Origin: Lentisphaeraceae bacterium | GTDB lineage: Bacteria; Verrucomicrobiota; Lentisphaeria; Lentisphaerales; Lentisphaeraceae | NCBI GenBank assembly: GCA_021232515.1 | Contig: JAJPOQ010000037.1 | Coordinates: forward strand, 1 to 34,556 | Reading direction: 5' to 3' | DNA: 34,556 bases | In this document: positions 15,159 through 23,134 of the stretch, one piece after another | Numbering within the stretch: position 1 is the stretch's first letter | Layout of the letters: the number at the start of each line of letters is the position of its first letter | Notes under the pieces: model-generated | Database searches by the model: none | What the model saw: the letters and a program-made list of their open reading frames with translations, nothing else | Told to the model about the DNA's origin: nothing | Translations under genes and position numbers: made by a program

Positions 15159-16454
15159 ATGGCTAAGTTAAATCTAACAAGAAGAACTGTTCTTCAAGGC
15201 ATTGGTGGTGTTAGCCTTTCCATGCCTTGGCTAGAAGCTACTGCAGAAGCTAAGAAACAAACAAAAGCTCCAATCAATACTGCATTTCTATTTATGCCGA
15301 ATGGCGTAAACCCTAAAATGTGGACTCCTGAAGGTGAAGGCAAAAACTATAAGTTGTCTGAGATCCTCAAGCCTCTGGAAGCTATGAAGAATGAATTTGA
15401 TGTCCTTACTCACCTAGGACATAAACAGGCTAAACATGGCGATGGTCACTACGCCAAAACTGCTAATTACCTTTCTGGTGAGCTGGTTCATAAGACTTCT
15501 GGAAAGAATATTCGTAGCGGTAAATCGTGCGATCAAATCATTGCCCAAAGAGTGGGAAATAATAGCCCTCTACCAAGTATAGAACTCGGAATAGAAGCAA
15601 CTCGTACTGGTGTCGATACAAATGTTGGCTTCACTCAAGTATATGGCGGGCATATTTCATGGAGTGACTCGACGACTCCTGTCCCTAAAGAGATATACCC
15701 TCAGCTTGCTTTTGATCGCCTGTTTAGCAAAAACAACTTAAATACAAAGCTAGCCAGTGTTCTCGATGCAGTTAAAGACGACGTCAAAAGATTAAATGAT
15801 TCCCTTGGTACTGAAGACAAAGTTCGAATGGATGAGTTTTATACTTCGGTTAGAGCTCTCGAAAAAAGAATTCAGAGATCTATCAAGAACGTTAAAGCTC
15901 CAGAACTTGATCCGCAGAAACATAAAAGACCAGATGGCGGACTTCCGAAAAGTTTACAAGAACATATGACTCTCATGCTAGACTTAATGATCTTAGCATT
16001 TCAGATGAACAGAACACATGTCGCAACATTTATGTTCGGAAACTCCGTTTCTGGAAAGAACTTCTCATTTTTAGACGGCGTTGAAGGTGGTTTTCACCAA
16101 CTTTCTCACCATGCTAACAATAAAGAAAAACTTAAAATGTATGGCAAGATCAACGTTTTCCACATGGTGCTATTTAATAATTTCCTACGCAAAATGAAGA
16201 GTATCAAGCAAGGCGATCAAACACTACTGGATAACTCCCTAGTCATGATTGGCTCTGGTCTACGCGATGGTAATAAACATGAGCCTATAAACCTTCCAAC
16301 ACTTATTGCTGGCGGAGCTGGCCGTGGAATAACAAGAGGCCAACACCGAGTATTTAAGAAAGATACGCCTATGTGCAACTTACTTCTTGGTATGATGCAA
16401 GAGTCTGGTATAGAATCAAATAAGTTCGGTGACTCTACCGGGGTAATCGTTTAG
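15159..16454 (+). CDS. DUF1552 exported protein, copy 1
   Basis: The 431-residue product is a DUF1552 protein, the standard partner of DUF1592-type cytochromes; its biochemical role is not established. The N-terminus looks like a twin-arginine signal (TRRTVLQGIGGVSLSMPWLE, residues 7-26), implying export of a folded and possibly cofactor-bearing protein. Recognisable blocks include FLFMPNGVNPKMWTP, HGDGHYAKTANYLSG, LPSIELGIE, QVYGGHISW, LAFDRLF, ALEKRIQRS, QMNRTHVATFMFGNSVSG, GFHQLSHH and SLVMIGSGLRDGNKH. Several of these conserved His, Asp and Gly blocks could form an active or metal site. It is followed after 8 nt by a paralogue with the same block order. Confidence 0.9.
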   Translation: MAKLNLTRRTVLQGIGGVSLSMPWLEATAEAKKQTKAPINTAFLFMPNGVNPKMWTPEGEGKNYKLSEILKPLEAMKNEFDVLTHLGHKQAKHGDGHYAKTANYLSGELVHKTSGKNIRSGKSCDQIIAQRVGNNSPLPSIELGIEATRTGVDTNVGFTQVYGGHISWSDSTTPVPKEIYPQLAFDRLFSKNNLNTKLASVLDAVKDDVKRLNDSLGTEDKVRMDEFYTSVRALEKRIQRSIKNVKAPELDPQKHKRPDGGLPKSLQEHMTLMLDLMILAFQMNRTHVATFMFGNSVSGKNFSFLDGVEGGFHQLSHHANNKEKLKMYGKINVFHMVLFNNFLRKMKSIKQGDQTLLDNSLVMIGSGLRDGNKHEPINLPTLIAGGAGRGITRGQHRVFKKDTPMCNLLLGMMQESGIESNKFGDSTGVIV

Positions 16455-16462
16455 GAGAAACT

Positions 16463-17749
16463 ATGAAACTGAATCGAAGAACAATTCTTAAAGGTGCTAG
16501 TGGTCTAAGCATGTCACTGCCTTGGCTAGAAGTTACTGCTGAGCAAAAGAAGCAAAATAAAAAACAGCCAAGAGTCGCTTTCTTATTTTCTCCAAATGGC
16601 GTAAACCCTCATCATTGGGACCCAACGACTAAAAATAATGAACTAGAGCTCTCTCCAATTTTGGCTCCACTTTCGAAAGTTGCTTCTGAAGTAGACGTCT
16701 TTAAAAACTTCTATCACGAAGGTGCCATTCAGCCTGGTGGGCACTTTCCAAAAACGGCTAATTTCCTTTCGGGTGTTCATATAAACCGAACGACTGGTAA
16801 AGATATAAAGGCTGGGAAAACTGCAGACCAAATCATAGCTCAAAAATATGGCCATCAAACGCCACTACCAAGTATTGAATTAGGCATCCAAGCCACAAGC
16901 ACAGGTATCTCTGTTGCCACCGGTTATACGGCTATATATGGTGGGCACATTTCATGGAGCTCACCGACGGCTCCTGTTCCCAAAGAAATATACCCTCAAC
17001 TTGCATTTGACCGACTATTCAACAGAAACTCACTCAGTAAATCGATGATGAGTGTGCTTGATCAAGTCCAATATGACCGCAAAGTATTACTCAAGTACGT
17101 TGGTACAGAAGATAAAGTTCGCTTAGATTCATTCTTTACATCAGTGAGATCCCTCGAGAAAAGGATTCAATCTTCTCTACAGAATTCTCATGCAAATACC
17201 AAGAAAGTACCAATAGATAAAAGACCAGGTGCCGGACTTCCTGAAAAAGTCCAAGACCATATTCAACTCATGCTCGACCTGATCGTTCTTGGCTTTCAAA
17301 TGAATAGGACAAACGTCGCAACATTTATGTACGGCAACGCAGTTTCAGGCAAAAACTTTAGCTTTATTGATGGTGTCGAAGGAGGTTTCCACGAAATTTC
17401 TCACCATACTAACAATAAAGACAAACTCGAAATGTATTGGAAAATAAATCGCTATATCATTTCTACATATGCAGCCATGATCCACAAGATGAAAAATATC
17501 CGTGAAGGAGATAAAACTCTTCTCGATAATTCTCTAGTCATGTATGGCTCTGGATTGCGAGATGGCAACAAGCATTCTCCTATTGACCTACCGATACTAC
17601 TTGCGGGTAAAGGTGGAACAAGCATCAAACGTGGTCAACATAGGATTGTTGAAAAGAAGACACCACTTTGTAATCTTCTGCTCGGTATAATGCAGACGGC
17701 AAATATAGAAATCGACAAATATAACTTTGCTAAGAAAGCAATTATTTAG
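16463..17749 (+). CDS. DUF1552 exported protein, copy 2
   Basis: A 428-residue paralogue of the preceding gene: the same blocks in the same order (FLFSPNGVNPHHWDP, LPSIELGIQ, IYGGHISW, LAFDRLF, QMNRTNVATFMYGNAVSG, GFHEISHH, SLVMYGSGLRDGNKH) with many substitutions between them, so an old tandem duplication rather than a recent one. The N-terminus has an arginine pair and hydrophobic stretch (NRRTILKGASGLSMSLPWLE), again Tat-like. A GGAG ribosome binding site lies in the 8-nt gap. The 3' end overlaps the convergent flavoprotein gene by 8 bp. Two diverged copies beside one cytochrome suggest a heterodimer or two substrates, which is inference. Confidence 0.9.
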   Translation: MKLNRRTILKGASGLSMSLPWLEVTAEQKKQNKKQPRVAFLFSPNGVNPHHWDPTTKNNELELSPILAPLSKVASEVDVFKNFYHEGAIQPGGHFPKTANFLSGVHINRTTGKDIKAGKTADQIIAQKYGHQTPLPSIELGIQATSTGISVATGYTAIYGGHISWSSPTAPVPKEIYPQLAFDRLFNRNSLSKSMMSVLDQVQYDRKVLLKYVGTEDKVRLDSFFTSVRSLEKRIQSSLQNSHANTKKVPIDKRPGAGLPEKVQDHIQLMLDLIVLGFQMNRTNVATFMYGNAVSGKNFSFIDGVEGGFHEISHHTNNKDKLEMYWKINRYIISTYAAMIHKMKNIREGDKTLLDNSLVMYGSGLRDGNKHSPIDLPILLAGKGGTSIKRGQHRIVEKKTPLCNLLLGIMQTANIEIDKYNFAKKAII

Positions 17750-20402
17750 AGCAATCGTCCAATAGTGCGAGAATTGAATTAAACTCAACTCCGCTATTTT
17801 TACTTAGACCTATCTCACAAGTTCGGCTACTCGAGTAGCCGGACTTTATTTTTTCTTTTTGTAGTAGTGGCTTCAAAGTTTCTAACGCTGATTCATTTAG
17901 TTCTGGATGACTAAAACCTCTATCTCCAGCAAAACCACAGCAAGCAATATCTGAATTGCAAACGTCATCTAAACATGCATTTGCTATTTTAGACAAAGCT
18001 TCACTTTTACCACTCTTATTTAAACTACAGACTGAAAAGGCGTAACTCTTTTCTGACCTTTTGGTTAAGCTCAAAGAGTTAAGTTTACTCGCAAAATAGA
18101 CGACTGCATCTTCAATGCTAAACTCTGGTTCCAACTGCTCTTTCAGTCGTTGAGAACAAGGAGAGTTGTCGCAGATCACTTTGTAGCCTTCTTGAGAATA
18201 CTTTAAAAGTTCCTCTTTCAGTTTGGAAATACCATTTACTGCAGCTTGTTCAAAGCCTTTACTCTCAAAAGGTAAGCCACAACAATGATTCACTTTTGAA
18301 TTCAAAAATATAGGTTCAATGTTTACCTTTTTAAATAAACTAGTTAAAACATCCTTTATAGTTTTCTGACCACTATTAGGACCAATCAAACCATGAACAC
18401 AACTCGAAAAGTATAAAACCTTCTCAACGGCACCTTTATTTGGCTCGTTACTCTTTATTTGCTTAAGTGGTTTGGGAAGCCCCTTAAAGCTCATCGCAAG
18501 TTTAGCCGCTTTTGTTGTTAATGAAAAATTATTGCTTGCTAGATTCGCCAAGGTCTTGGTAAAGCCATTTTGCATTTCTGCTCGTAGGTACTTAACCATC
18601 TTGCCTGTATCTATATCCACCGGGCACTTGGTTGAACACATACTGTCTCCAGCACACGTTTCCTGAACCATATAATTTAAATTTTTGCTGCTTTCAAATA
18701 CAGCTCCTTCAGCTTTAGCACGCAGAGTAGCAATTCTCTGACGAGGAGAAAGAGTTAAGTTTTTTGATGGACAAACAGATTCACAAAATCCACACTCAAT
18801 ACACTTATCAACTAATGGATGTACCGCATTCATAGGTTTTAGATGTGTAATGTGTAAATCTTTCTTTTTGGTGATTATGACTTCAGGATTAAGAATATTC
18901 TGAGGATCAAAAAGCTGCTTTACTCGGCACATATAGTCATAGGCTTTCGCGCCCCACTCTAGCTCAACAAATGGAGCCATATTTCTACCCGTTCCATGCT
19001 CAGCTTTTAAAGAGCCTTTATAATCAACCGCCACTAATTGGCAGACATCGTCCATAAATTTGGCGTAACGATTTACTTCTGCATCTGTCTGAAAACCTTG
19101 AGTAAATACAAAATGCAAATTCCCATCTAAAGCGTGACCGAAAATGATAGCTTCATCGTAAGCATGCTTCTTAAATAGCTCCTGCAAAGCTAAAGTTCCT
19201 TCAGCAAGAGACTCCAATGGAAAACAAATATCCTCAATAATCACCGTTGTGTTTGCTGGGCGAACAGCCCCAACTATTGGAAAAAGTCCTTTGCGAATTT
19301 TCCAAAGTTGATTGTATAGCTTGTCATCTATTTCAAACTTCACGTCATCTGTATAAGTTTTCAATGACTCGGAAACTTGCCTTATTTGCTCACGTAAATT
19401 AGTTGAGTTGGACGACTGAATATCAATTAAAAGGGCAGCTGCACCTTCTGAAAAGCTCTTTGGCATTCCCGGTAAATCTTTAGCTGCTTGTAAAGAAGCA
19501 TAGTCTAACAACTCGACAGCGTTTACATTCTGCCTTCTTAAGTCGCTCACTGCATTGCAAGCTGACTTCATATCTTTAAAAACTACAAGTGCACAAGACT
19601 TTTCACTATAATCTTCAACAGTCTCAAAAGTCACATCTGAAATAAACGCTAAAGTCCCTTCTGAGCCAACCATCAAGTGCATTAAGATCTCTATAGGGTC
19701 TGCGAAATCTATAAATGAGTTTAAACCGTAACCTGTCGTATTTTTAACTGAGTATTTACGTCTTACTAGTTCGGTTAAAACATCTTCTTTCAGGATCTCC
19801 TCGCGCATCGTCAATATTCCCTCAAGAAGGACGGAGTGAGAAGATTTAAAGCTTTCAATAGATTCATCACTCGATGTATCCAAGACAGTGCCGTCAACAA
19901 AAACGATTCTCATAGACTTTACAGTTTGATAAGAGTTAGTCTTAGTTCCACAACACATTCCAGATGCATTGTTAGCAACTATTCCACCAATCATTGCAGA
20001 CTCTATTGAGGCTGGATCTGGACCGATCTTTCGGCCAAAACTTTTTAGAAAACGATTCGCAGCACCTCCTATCACTCCGGGTTGAAGTTGGATGTACTTA
20101 CCTTTATCTAAAACTTTAACGCCTTGCCAATATTGACTTAAGCAAACCAGCACACTGTCACTAACTGCCTGACCTGAAAGACTTGTTCCTGCGGTACGAA
20201 AAGTAATGGAAACATTTTCTGAAAGCGCACTTTTTAAAATAACCAATAGATCAGATTCATGCCGTGGCTTTAAAACAAGTTTAGGCTCTAACTTATAAAA
20301 ACTAGCATCTGTCCCGTAAGCCAGTCTTCGAAGTTTATCTGTTATGATATTTTTCTTAGGTAGTACGTCTGTAATCTTTTCAGTAAATGTCTCAATACTC
20401 AT
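17742..20402 (-). CDS. FAD/4Fe-4S D-lactate dehydrogenase-type oxidoreductase (Dld-II/YdiJ-like)
   Basis: An 886-residue fusion of a GlcD-like flavin half and a GlcF-like iron-sulfur half, as in Dld-II of Shewanella and YdiJ of E. coli. The FAD-binding PCMH domain spans about 35-260 (RTAGTSLSGQAV, KIGPDPASIESAMIGGIVANNASG, LMVGSEGTLAF), followed by the FAD-oxidase C domain with GHALDGNLHF (422-431) and EHGTGRNMAP. Ferredoxin clusters: C534, C537, C540, C544 and C583, C589, C593. Two cysteine-rich CCG-like modules follow (NHCCGLPFESKG; IACCGFAGDRGFSHPE). It probably oxidises a D-2-hydroxy acid such as D-lactate and passes electrons to the respiratory chain. It starts 2 nt after the SMP-30-like gene, so the two are co-transcribed. 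Its last codons contain the terminator of the convergent DUF1552 operon. The exact substrate is uncertain. Confidence 0.88.
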   Translation of the reverse strand: MSIETFTEKITDVLPKKNIITDKLRRLAYGTDASFYKLEPKLVLKPRHESDLLVILKSALSENVSITFRTAGTSLSGQAVSDSVLVCLSQYWQGVKVLDKGKYIQLQPGVIGGAANRFLKSFGRKIGPDPASIESAMIGGIVANNASGMCCGTKTNSYQTVKSMRIVFVDGTVLDTSSDESIESFKSSHSVLLEGILTMREEILKEDVLTELVRRKYSVKNTTGYGLNSFIDFADPIEILMHLMVGSEGTLAFISDVTFETVEDYSEKSCALVVFKDMKSACNAVSDLRRQNVNAVELLDYASLQAAKDLPGMPKSFSEGAAALLIDIQSSNSTNLREQIRQVSESLKTYTDDVKFEIDDKLYNQLWKIRKGLFPIVGAVRPANTTVIIEDICFPLESLAEGTLALQELFKKHAYDEAIIFGHALDGNLHFVFTQGFQTDAEVNRYAKFMDDVCQLVAVDYKGSLKAEHGTGRNMAPFVELEWGAKAYDYMCRVKQLFDPQNILNPEVIITKKKDLHITHLKPMNAVHPLVDKCIECGFCESVCPSKNLTLSPRQRIATLRAKAEGAVFESSKNLNYMVQETCAGDSMCSTKCPVDIDTGKMVKYLRAEMQNGFTKTLANLASNNFSLTTKAAKLAMSFKGLPKPLKQIKSNEPNKGAVEKVLYFSSCVHGLIGPNSGQKTIKDVLTSLFKKVNIEPIFLNSKVNHCCGLPFESKGFEQAAVNGISKLKEELLKYSQEGYKVICDNSPCSQRLKEQLEPEFSIEDAVVYFASKLNSLSLTKRSEKSYAFSVCSLNKSGKSEALSKIANACLDDVCNSDIACCGFAGDRGFSHPELNESALETLKPLLQKEKIKSGYSSSRTCEIGLSKNSGVEFNSILALLDDCSK
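17824..17860 (+). terminator. Intrinsic terminator of the DUF1592-DUF1552 operon, inside the convergent gene
   Basis: CGGCTACTCGAGTAGCCG (17824-17841) is an 18-bp perfect palindrome, followed on the plus strand by GAC and a T-rich tract (TTTATTTTTTCTTTTT). It lies 75 nt beyond the second DUF1552 stop. It sits wholly within the coding end of the minus-strand oxidoreductase, where it encodes a serine-rich GYSSSR stretch. Confidence 0.85.
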
Positions 20403-20404
20403 CT

Positions 20405-21265
20405 TTATCCGTAAGTGTCTGCAGGAAGGCCGATGACTCCGGGTGTCGCTTTGAACACTTTACCTGAGTCTGGGTAACGCTCCCAATCCTTATCTGTCAT
20501 GTCTTTCGATGCTGTTGTAATAAACAGTTGATCGAAGCTAGGGCCTCCAAAACAACAGGAGGTTACTTTAAGACAAGGAATATCTATCTTATCAAGCTGT
20601 GCTCCAGTTTCAGGATCAATACAGAGAACTGCCGAACCTCCCCATAAAGCAACCCAAAGGTTTCCTTCAAGGTCAATACACATGCCATCTGGAAAAACAT
20701 CTTTTTCTTCAATCTTAAAAATAGAACGACGATTTGAAACTGTTAAACTGATCGGATCTAAATCATATGCTCGAACTCTTTTCGTTGGAGAGTCTATATA
20801 GTAAAGAGTTTCTTGATCCGCACTCCAGCACATTCCATTTGAAACTGTAACACCAGCCAAAACTTGAACTACGGTCTTATCTGGCCTTAAAGAATAAAGC
20901 GCCCCCTTGGGAGTGATCTCGCTATTATCCATTGTGCCCGCCCAATAATTTCCAAGACTATCACACTTGCCATCATTAAAACGAATCAATGGATCGGATA
21001 ACTGAAAACTCTGTTCTGGAACGACTTCACCATCTACATACCGTGCAAAACCATTTGCCAAAGTAAGTCTCAAAAAGCCGTCTTTACCTGGAACTATAGA
21101 TGTCACCGGATTTTCAGCATTTTCATACAAAGTCTTCTCAAGCCCATCAGGACCTTTACTCATAAAAGTCCCAGAAATAAGATCGACCCAGTAAAAGTTT
21201 CCTTCGTGATACAAAGGACCTTCACCTAATTTTGCAATGTGCTCAGTATAAGTTTCTAAATTCAT
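20405..21265 (-). CDS. SMP-30/gluconolactonase/LRE family protein
   Basis: A 286-residue six-bladed beta-propeller of the SMP-30 (regucalcin/gluconolactonase) family, metal-dependent hydrolases of sugar lactones. Expected metal and substrate residues are visible: E15 (LGEGPLYHEGNFYWVDL), N103 (IRFNDGKCDSLGNYWAGTM), N153 (GVTVSNGMCWSADQETLYYID) and D203 (VFPDGMCIDLEGNLWVALW). The C-terminal blade has LFITTASKDMT. It has no signal peptide, so it is cytoplasmic. It heads the unit with the FAD/Fe-S oxidoreductase and is divergent from a XylR-like regulator, which points to an oxidative sugar route (sugar to lactone to aldonate). The sugar is unknown. Confidence 0.88.
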   Translation of the reverse strand: MNLETYTEHIAKLGEGPLYHEGNFYWVDLISGTFMSKGPDGLEKTLYENAENPVTSIVPGKDGFLRLTLANGFARYVDGEVVPEQSFQLSDPLIRFNDGKCDSLGNYWAGTMDNSEITPKGALYSLRPDKTVVQVLAGVTVSNGMCWSADQETLYYIDSPTKRVRAYDLDPISLTVSNRRSIFKIEEKDVFPDGMCIDLEGNLWVALWGGSAVLCIDPETGAQLDKIDIPCLKVTSCCFGGPSFDQLFITTASKDMTDKDWERYPDSGKVFKATPGVIGLPADTYG

Positions 21266-21328
21266 TAAATATCCTTGACTTAACTCACAAAACTACTCAC
21301 TGCCAAAATCGACAATGACTTAAATTTG

Positions 21329-21473
21329 TAATTCTTTTATAAAATATACTTCTTAAACTTTAATAGATTAATTTAATTCTAGATCTCTTAATGATTACTC
21401 TACAAATGTTAAATTCTGACTAATTAATATTTATTTTTTATTAAAAATCATAATTCTTTTACAAAATATACTT
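21329..21473. promoter_or_regulatory. Two copies of a 23-bp direct repeat between the lactonase and XylR-like genes
   Basis: TAATTCTTTTATAAAATATA followed by CTT (21329-21351) recurs at 21451-21473 with one difference (T to C), 122 bp apart. The core TTTTATAAAA is palindromic and each copy contains TATACT, a -10-like hexamer. The 268-bp divergent intergenic region holds no gene. AraC/XylR-type regulators often bind paired direct repeats, so these are the best candidates for operators of the regulator encoded at 21534. Confidence 0.6.
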
Positions 21474-21533
21474 TATATCATTGAAATACCTTAACTACAA
21501 GAACTAAGGTTAGGCAGACAAGCGAGGTTTTAA

Positions 21534-22694
21534 ATGAAAAGAGTCGCACTACTACTCAATATAAATAAACCATATGATCGGCAAATAATTCATGGAGTCT
21601 CTAGGTACGCAAAAGAATCTGGCGACTGGAGTTTATACATAGAAGACGAACCACTACAGAAGATTCCCGACTTTGAACACTGGCAAGGTGACGGCATAAT
21701 TGCTGATTTAGATGATGTGAACGTCTATAATGCCGTTAAAAAAAGCTCATTACCGGTGATTGGTTGCGGTAGTGGCTATGGCCCTTACCAAGAAAAAGAC
21801 GACATACCTTATGTTTATACAGATAATGACTCCATTGCCATACTAGCCGCCAATCACCTCTTGGAGCGCGGCTTCAAAAATTTTGCATACTATGGTATAC
21901 CTGAAAGCGAAACCTCTGGTTGGAACACTGAGCGCCAGAATACTTTTTCTGAATACTTAAAGAGTAAAGGCATACACTGTAACACCTATAGCAATACTCA
22001 AAGTCAACCGGCACAGTGGAGTAAGTATCAACAAGAGTTGGCTAGTTGGCTAAACTCTTTACAAAAGCCAGTAGCCCTTTTAGCGGCAAATGATTCTCGA
22101 GCACGCCACATACTCGAAGCCTGCCGACTTGCAAACCTCAATGTCCCAAGCGATGTCGCTGTAGTCGGCGTGGATGACGACCCACTTATGTGTGAAGTTG
22201 GCAATCCACCGCTAACAAGCGTTACTCAAGGTACTGACAAACTAGGCTATGAAGCTTCAAGAATGCTAGACAAACTTATGCGTGGTGAAAGTATCGAGCA
22301 TAAAACTATTATTGAACCACTAGGAATAACTGTAAGAGAATCTTCAGATATACTCGCAATTGAAAATGAACTCATTGCCCAAGCTTTGAAGTTTATTCAC
22401 ACAAATGCAAAAAACTGTATAAGAGTAGAAGACGTCGCTCACCACTGTTCAGTCTCTCGATCATCTCTCGAAAAGAAATTTAAGACGGTGATGAACCATA
22501 GCGTGCATTATGAAATAACATTGATTCAACTAGCAAATGCCAAAGAATTGCTTAGTAAGACTGACTTGCCCATAAAAAGAGTGGCAGAACAAACTGGTTT
22601 TAGCACTGTTCAATACCTAAATATGAAGCTAAAAAAAGACTCTGGATTAACACCTAAACTATTCAGAATGAAGAGCCGGCAAAAAATTTCATAA
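21534..22694 (+). CDS. XylR-like AraC family transcriptional regulator
   Basis: The 386-residue product combines a periplasmic-binding-protein/LacI-type sugar sensor domain (about 1-270) with a C-terminal AraC DNA-binding domain (about 285-380), the architecture of E. coli XylR. Sensor features: VALLLNINKPYDRQIIHGVSRYA at the N-terminus, LEACRLANLNVPSDVAVVGVDDD and PPLTSVTQ. DNA-binding part: VEDVAHHCSVSRSSLEKKFK (first helix-turn-helix) and IKRVAEQTGFSTVQYLNMKLKKD (second). A GAGG ribosome binding site lies 6 nt before the ATG. It is divergent from the lactonase-oxidoreductase unit, which it probably controls in response to a sugar. The family is abundant in Lentisphaerae and Planctomycetes. 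The ligand cannot be assigned. Confidence 0.92.
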   Translation: MKRVALLLNINKPYDRQIIHGVSRYAKESGDWSLYIEDEPLQKIPDFEHWQGDGIIADLDDVNVYNAVKKSSLPVIGCGSGYGPYQEKDDIPYVYTDNDSIAILAANHLLERGFKNFAYYGIPESETSGWNTERQNTFSEYLKSKGIHCNTYSNTQSQPAQWSKYQQELASWLNSLQKPVALLAANDSRARHILEACRLANLNVPSDVAVVGVDDDPLMCEVGNPPLTSVTQGTDKLGYEASRMLDKLMRGESIEHKTIIEPLGITVRESSDILAIENELIAQALKFIHTNAKNCIRVEDVAHHCSVSRSSLEKKFKTVMNHSVHYEITLIQLANAKELLSKTDLPIKRVAEQTGFSTVQYLNMKLKKDSGLTPKLFRMKSRQKIS

Positions 22695-22758
22695 TTGAGC
22701 TTAATTATTAGGAAAATTAAATTATTTAAAAATCGTTAATTTTTTTGCAAAAAGAGAG

Positions 22759-22786
22759 TTGACTTTGTTCATCACAGAATTATAAT
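22759..22786 (+). promoter_or_regulatory. Strong promoter for the tRNA-Glu cluster
   Basis: TTGACT (22759-22764) and a consensus TATAAT (22781-22786) are separated by 16 nt. It is the best housekeeping-type promoter in the window. It lies about 90 nt upstream of the first tRNA gene, leaving a leader that contains the repeated TCCGGTTA. Confidence 0.82.
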
Positions 22787-22877
22787 CTGTGCATCTTCAC
22801 TCCGCACGAAGGAATGAAGAAAGCAAAATCCGGTTAATTCCGGTTACTAGTTATCTAGTAAGTACTGATTTTAGTGC

Positions 22878-22952
22878 GACCTCATCGTTTAGTGGTTAGG
22901 ACACCGGGTTTTCATCCCGGCAGCAGGGGTTCGATTCCCCTTGAGGTTGCCA
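22878..22952 (+). tRNA. tRNA-Glu (anticodon TTC), copy 1
   Basis: The cloverleaf is complete: acceptor GACCTCA pairs with TGAGGTT (first pair G-U), D arm, anticodon stem CCGGG/CCCGG with loop TTTTCAT (anticodon TTC at 22911-22913), and T arm AGGGG/CCCCT. The 3' GCCA is encoded. The TCGTTTAGTGG D-arm matches bacterial tRNA-Glu. A run of eight T follows. Confidence 0.96.
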
Positions 22953-22971
22953 TTTTTTTTGATTTTAGTGC

Positions 22972-23046
22972 GACCTCATCGTTTAGTGGTTAGGACACCG
23001 GGTTTTCATCCCGGCAGCAGGGGTTCGATTCCCCTTGAGGTTGCCA
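22972..23046 (+). tRNA. tRNA-Glu (anticodon TTC), copy 2
   Basis: Identical to the first copy over all 75 nt, including encoded CCA. It is part of the 94-bp duplication and is followed by a run of seven T. Confidence 0.96.
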
Positions 23047-23055
23047 TTTTTTTCC

Positions 23056-23131
<76 letters not shown>

Positions 23132-23134
23132 CCT

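Larger units (their letters stand above)
22866..23053 (+). repeat. 94-bp tandem duplication carrying tRNA-Glu
   Basis: The block starting at 22866 is repeated identically from 22960: the 5' flank TGATTTTAGTGC, the complete tRNA gene and the following T tract. This is a recent tandem duplication or a copy kept identical by conversion. The third tRNA gene (23056) is not part of it and has diverged. Confidence 0.9.

Noticed and set aside
22683..22700. ATAATT/AATTAT repeat at the end of the XylR-like gene
   Set aside because: A short pure A/T stem in AT-rich DNA; not distinguishable from chance.
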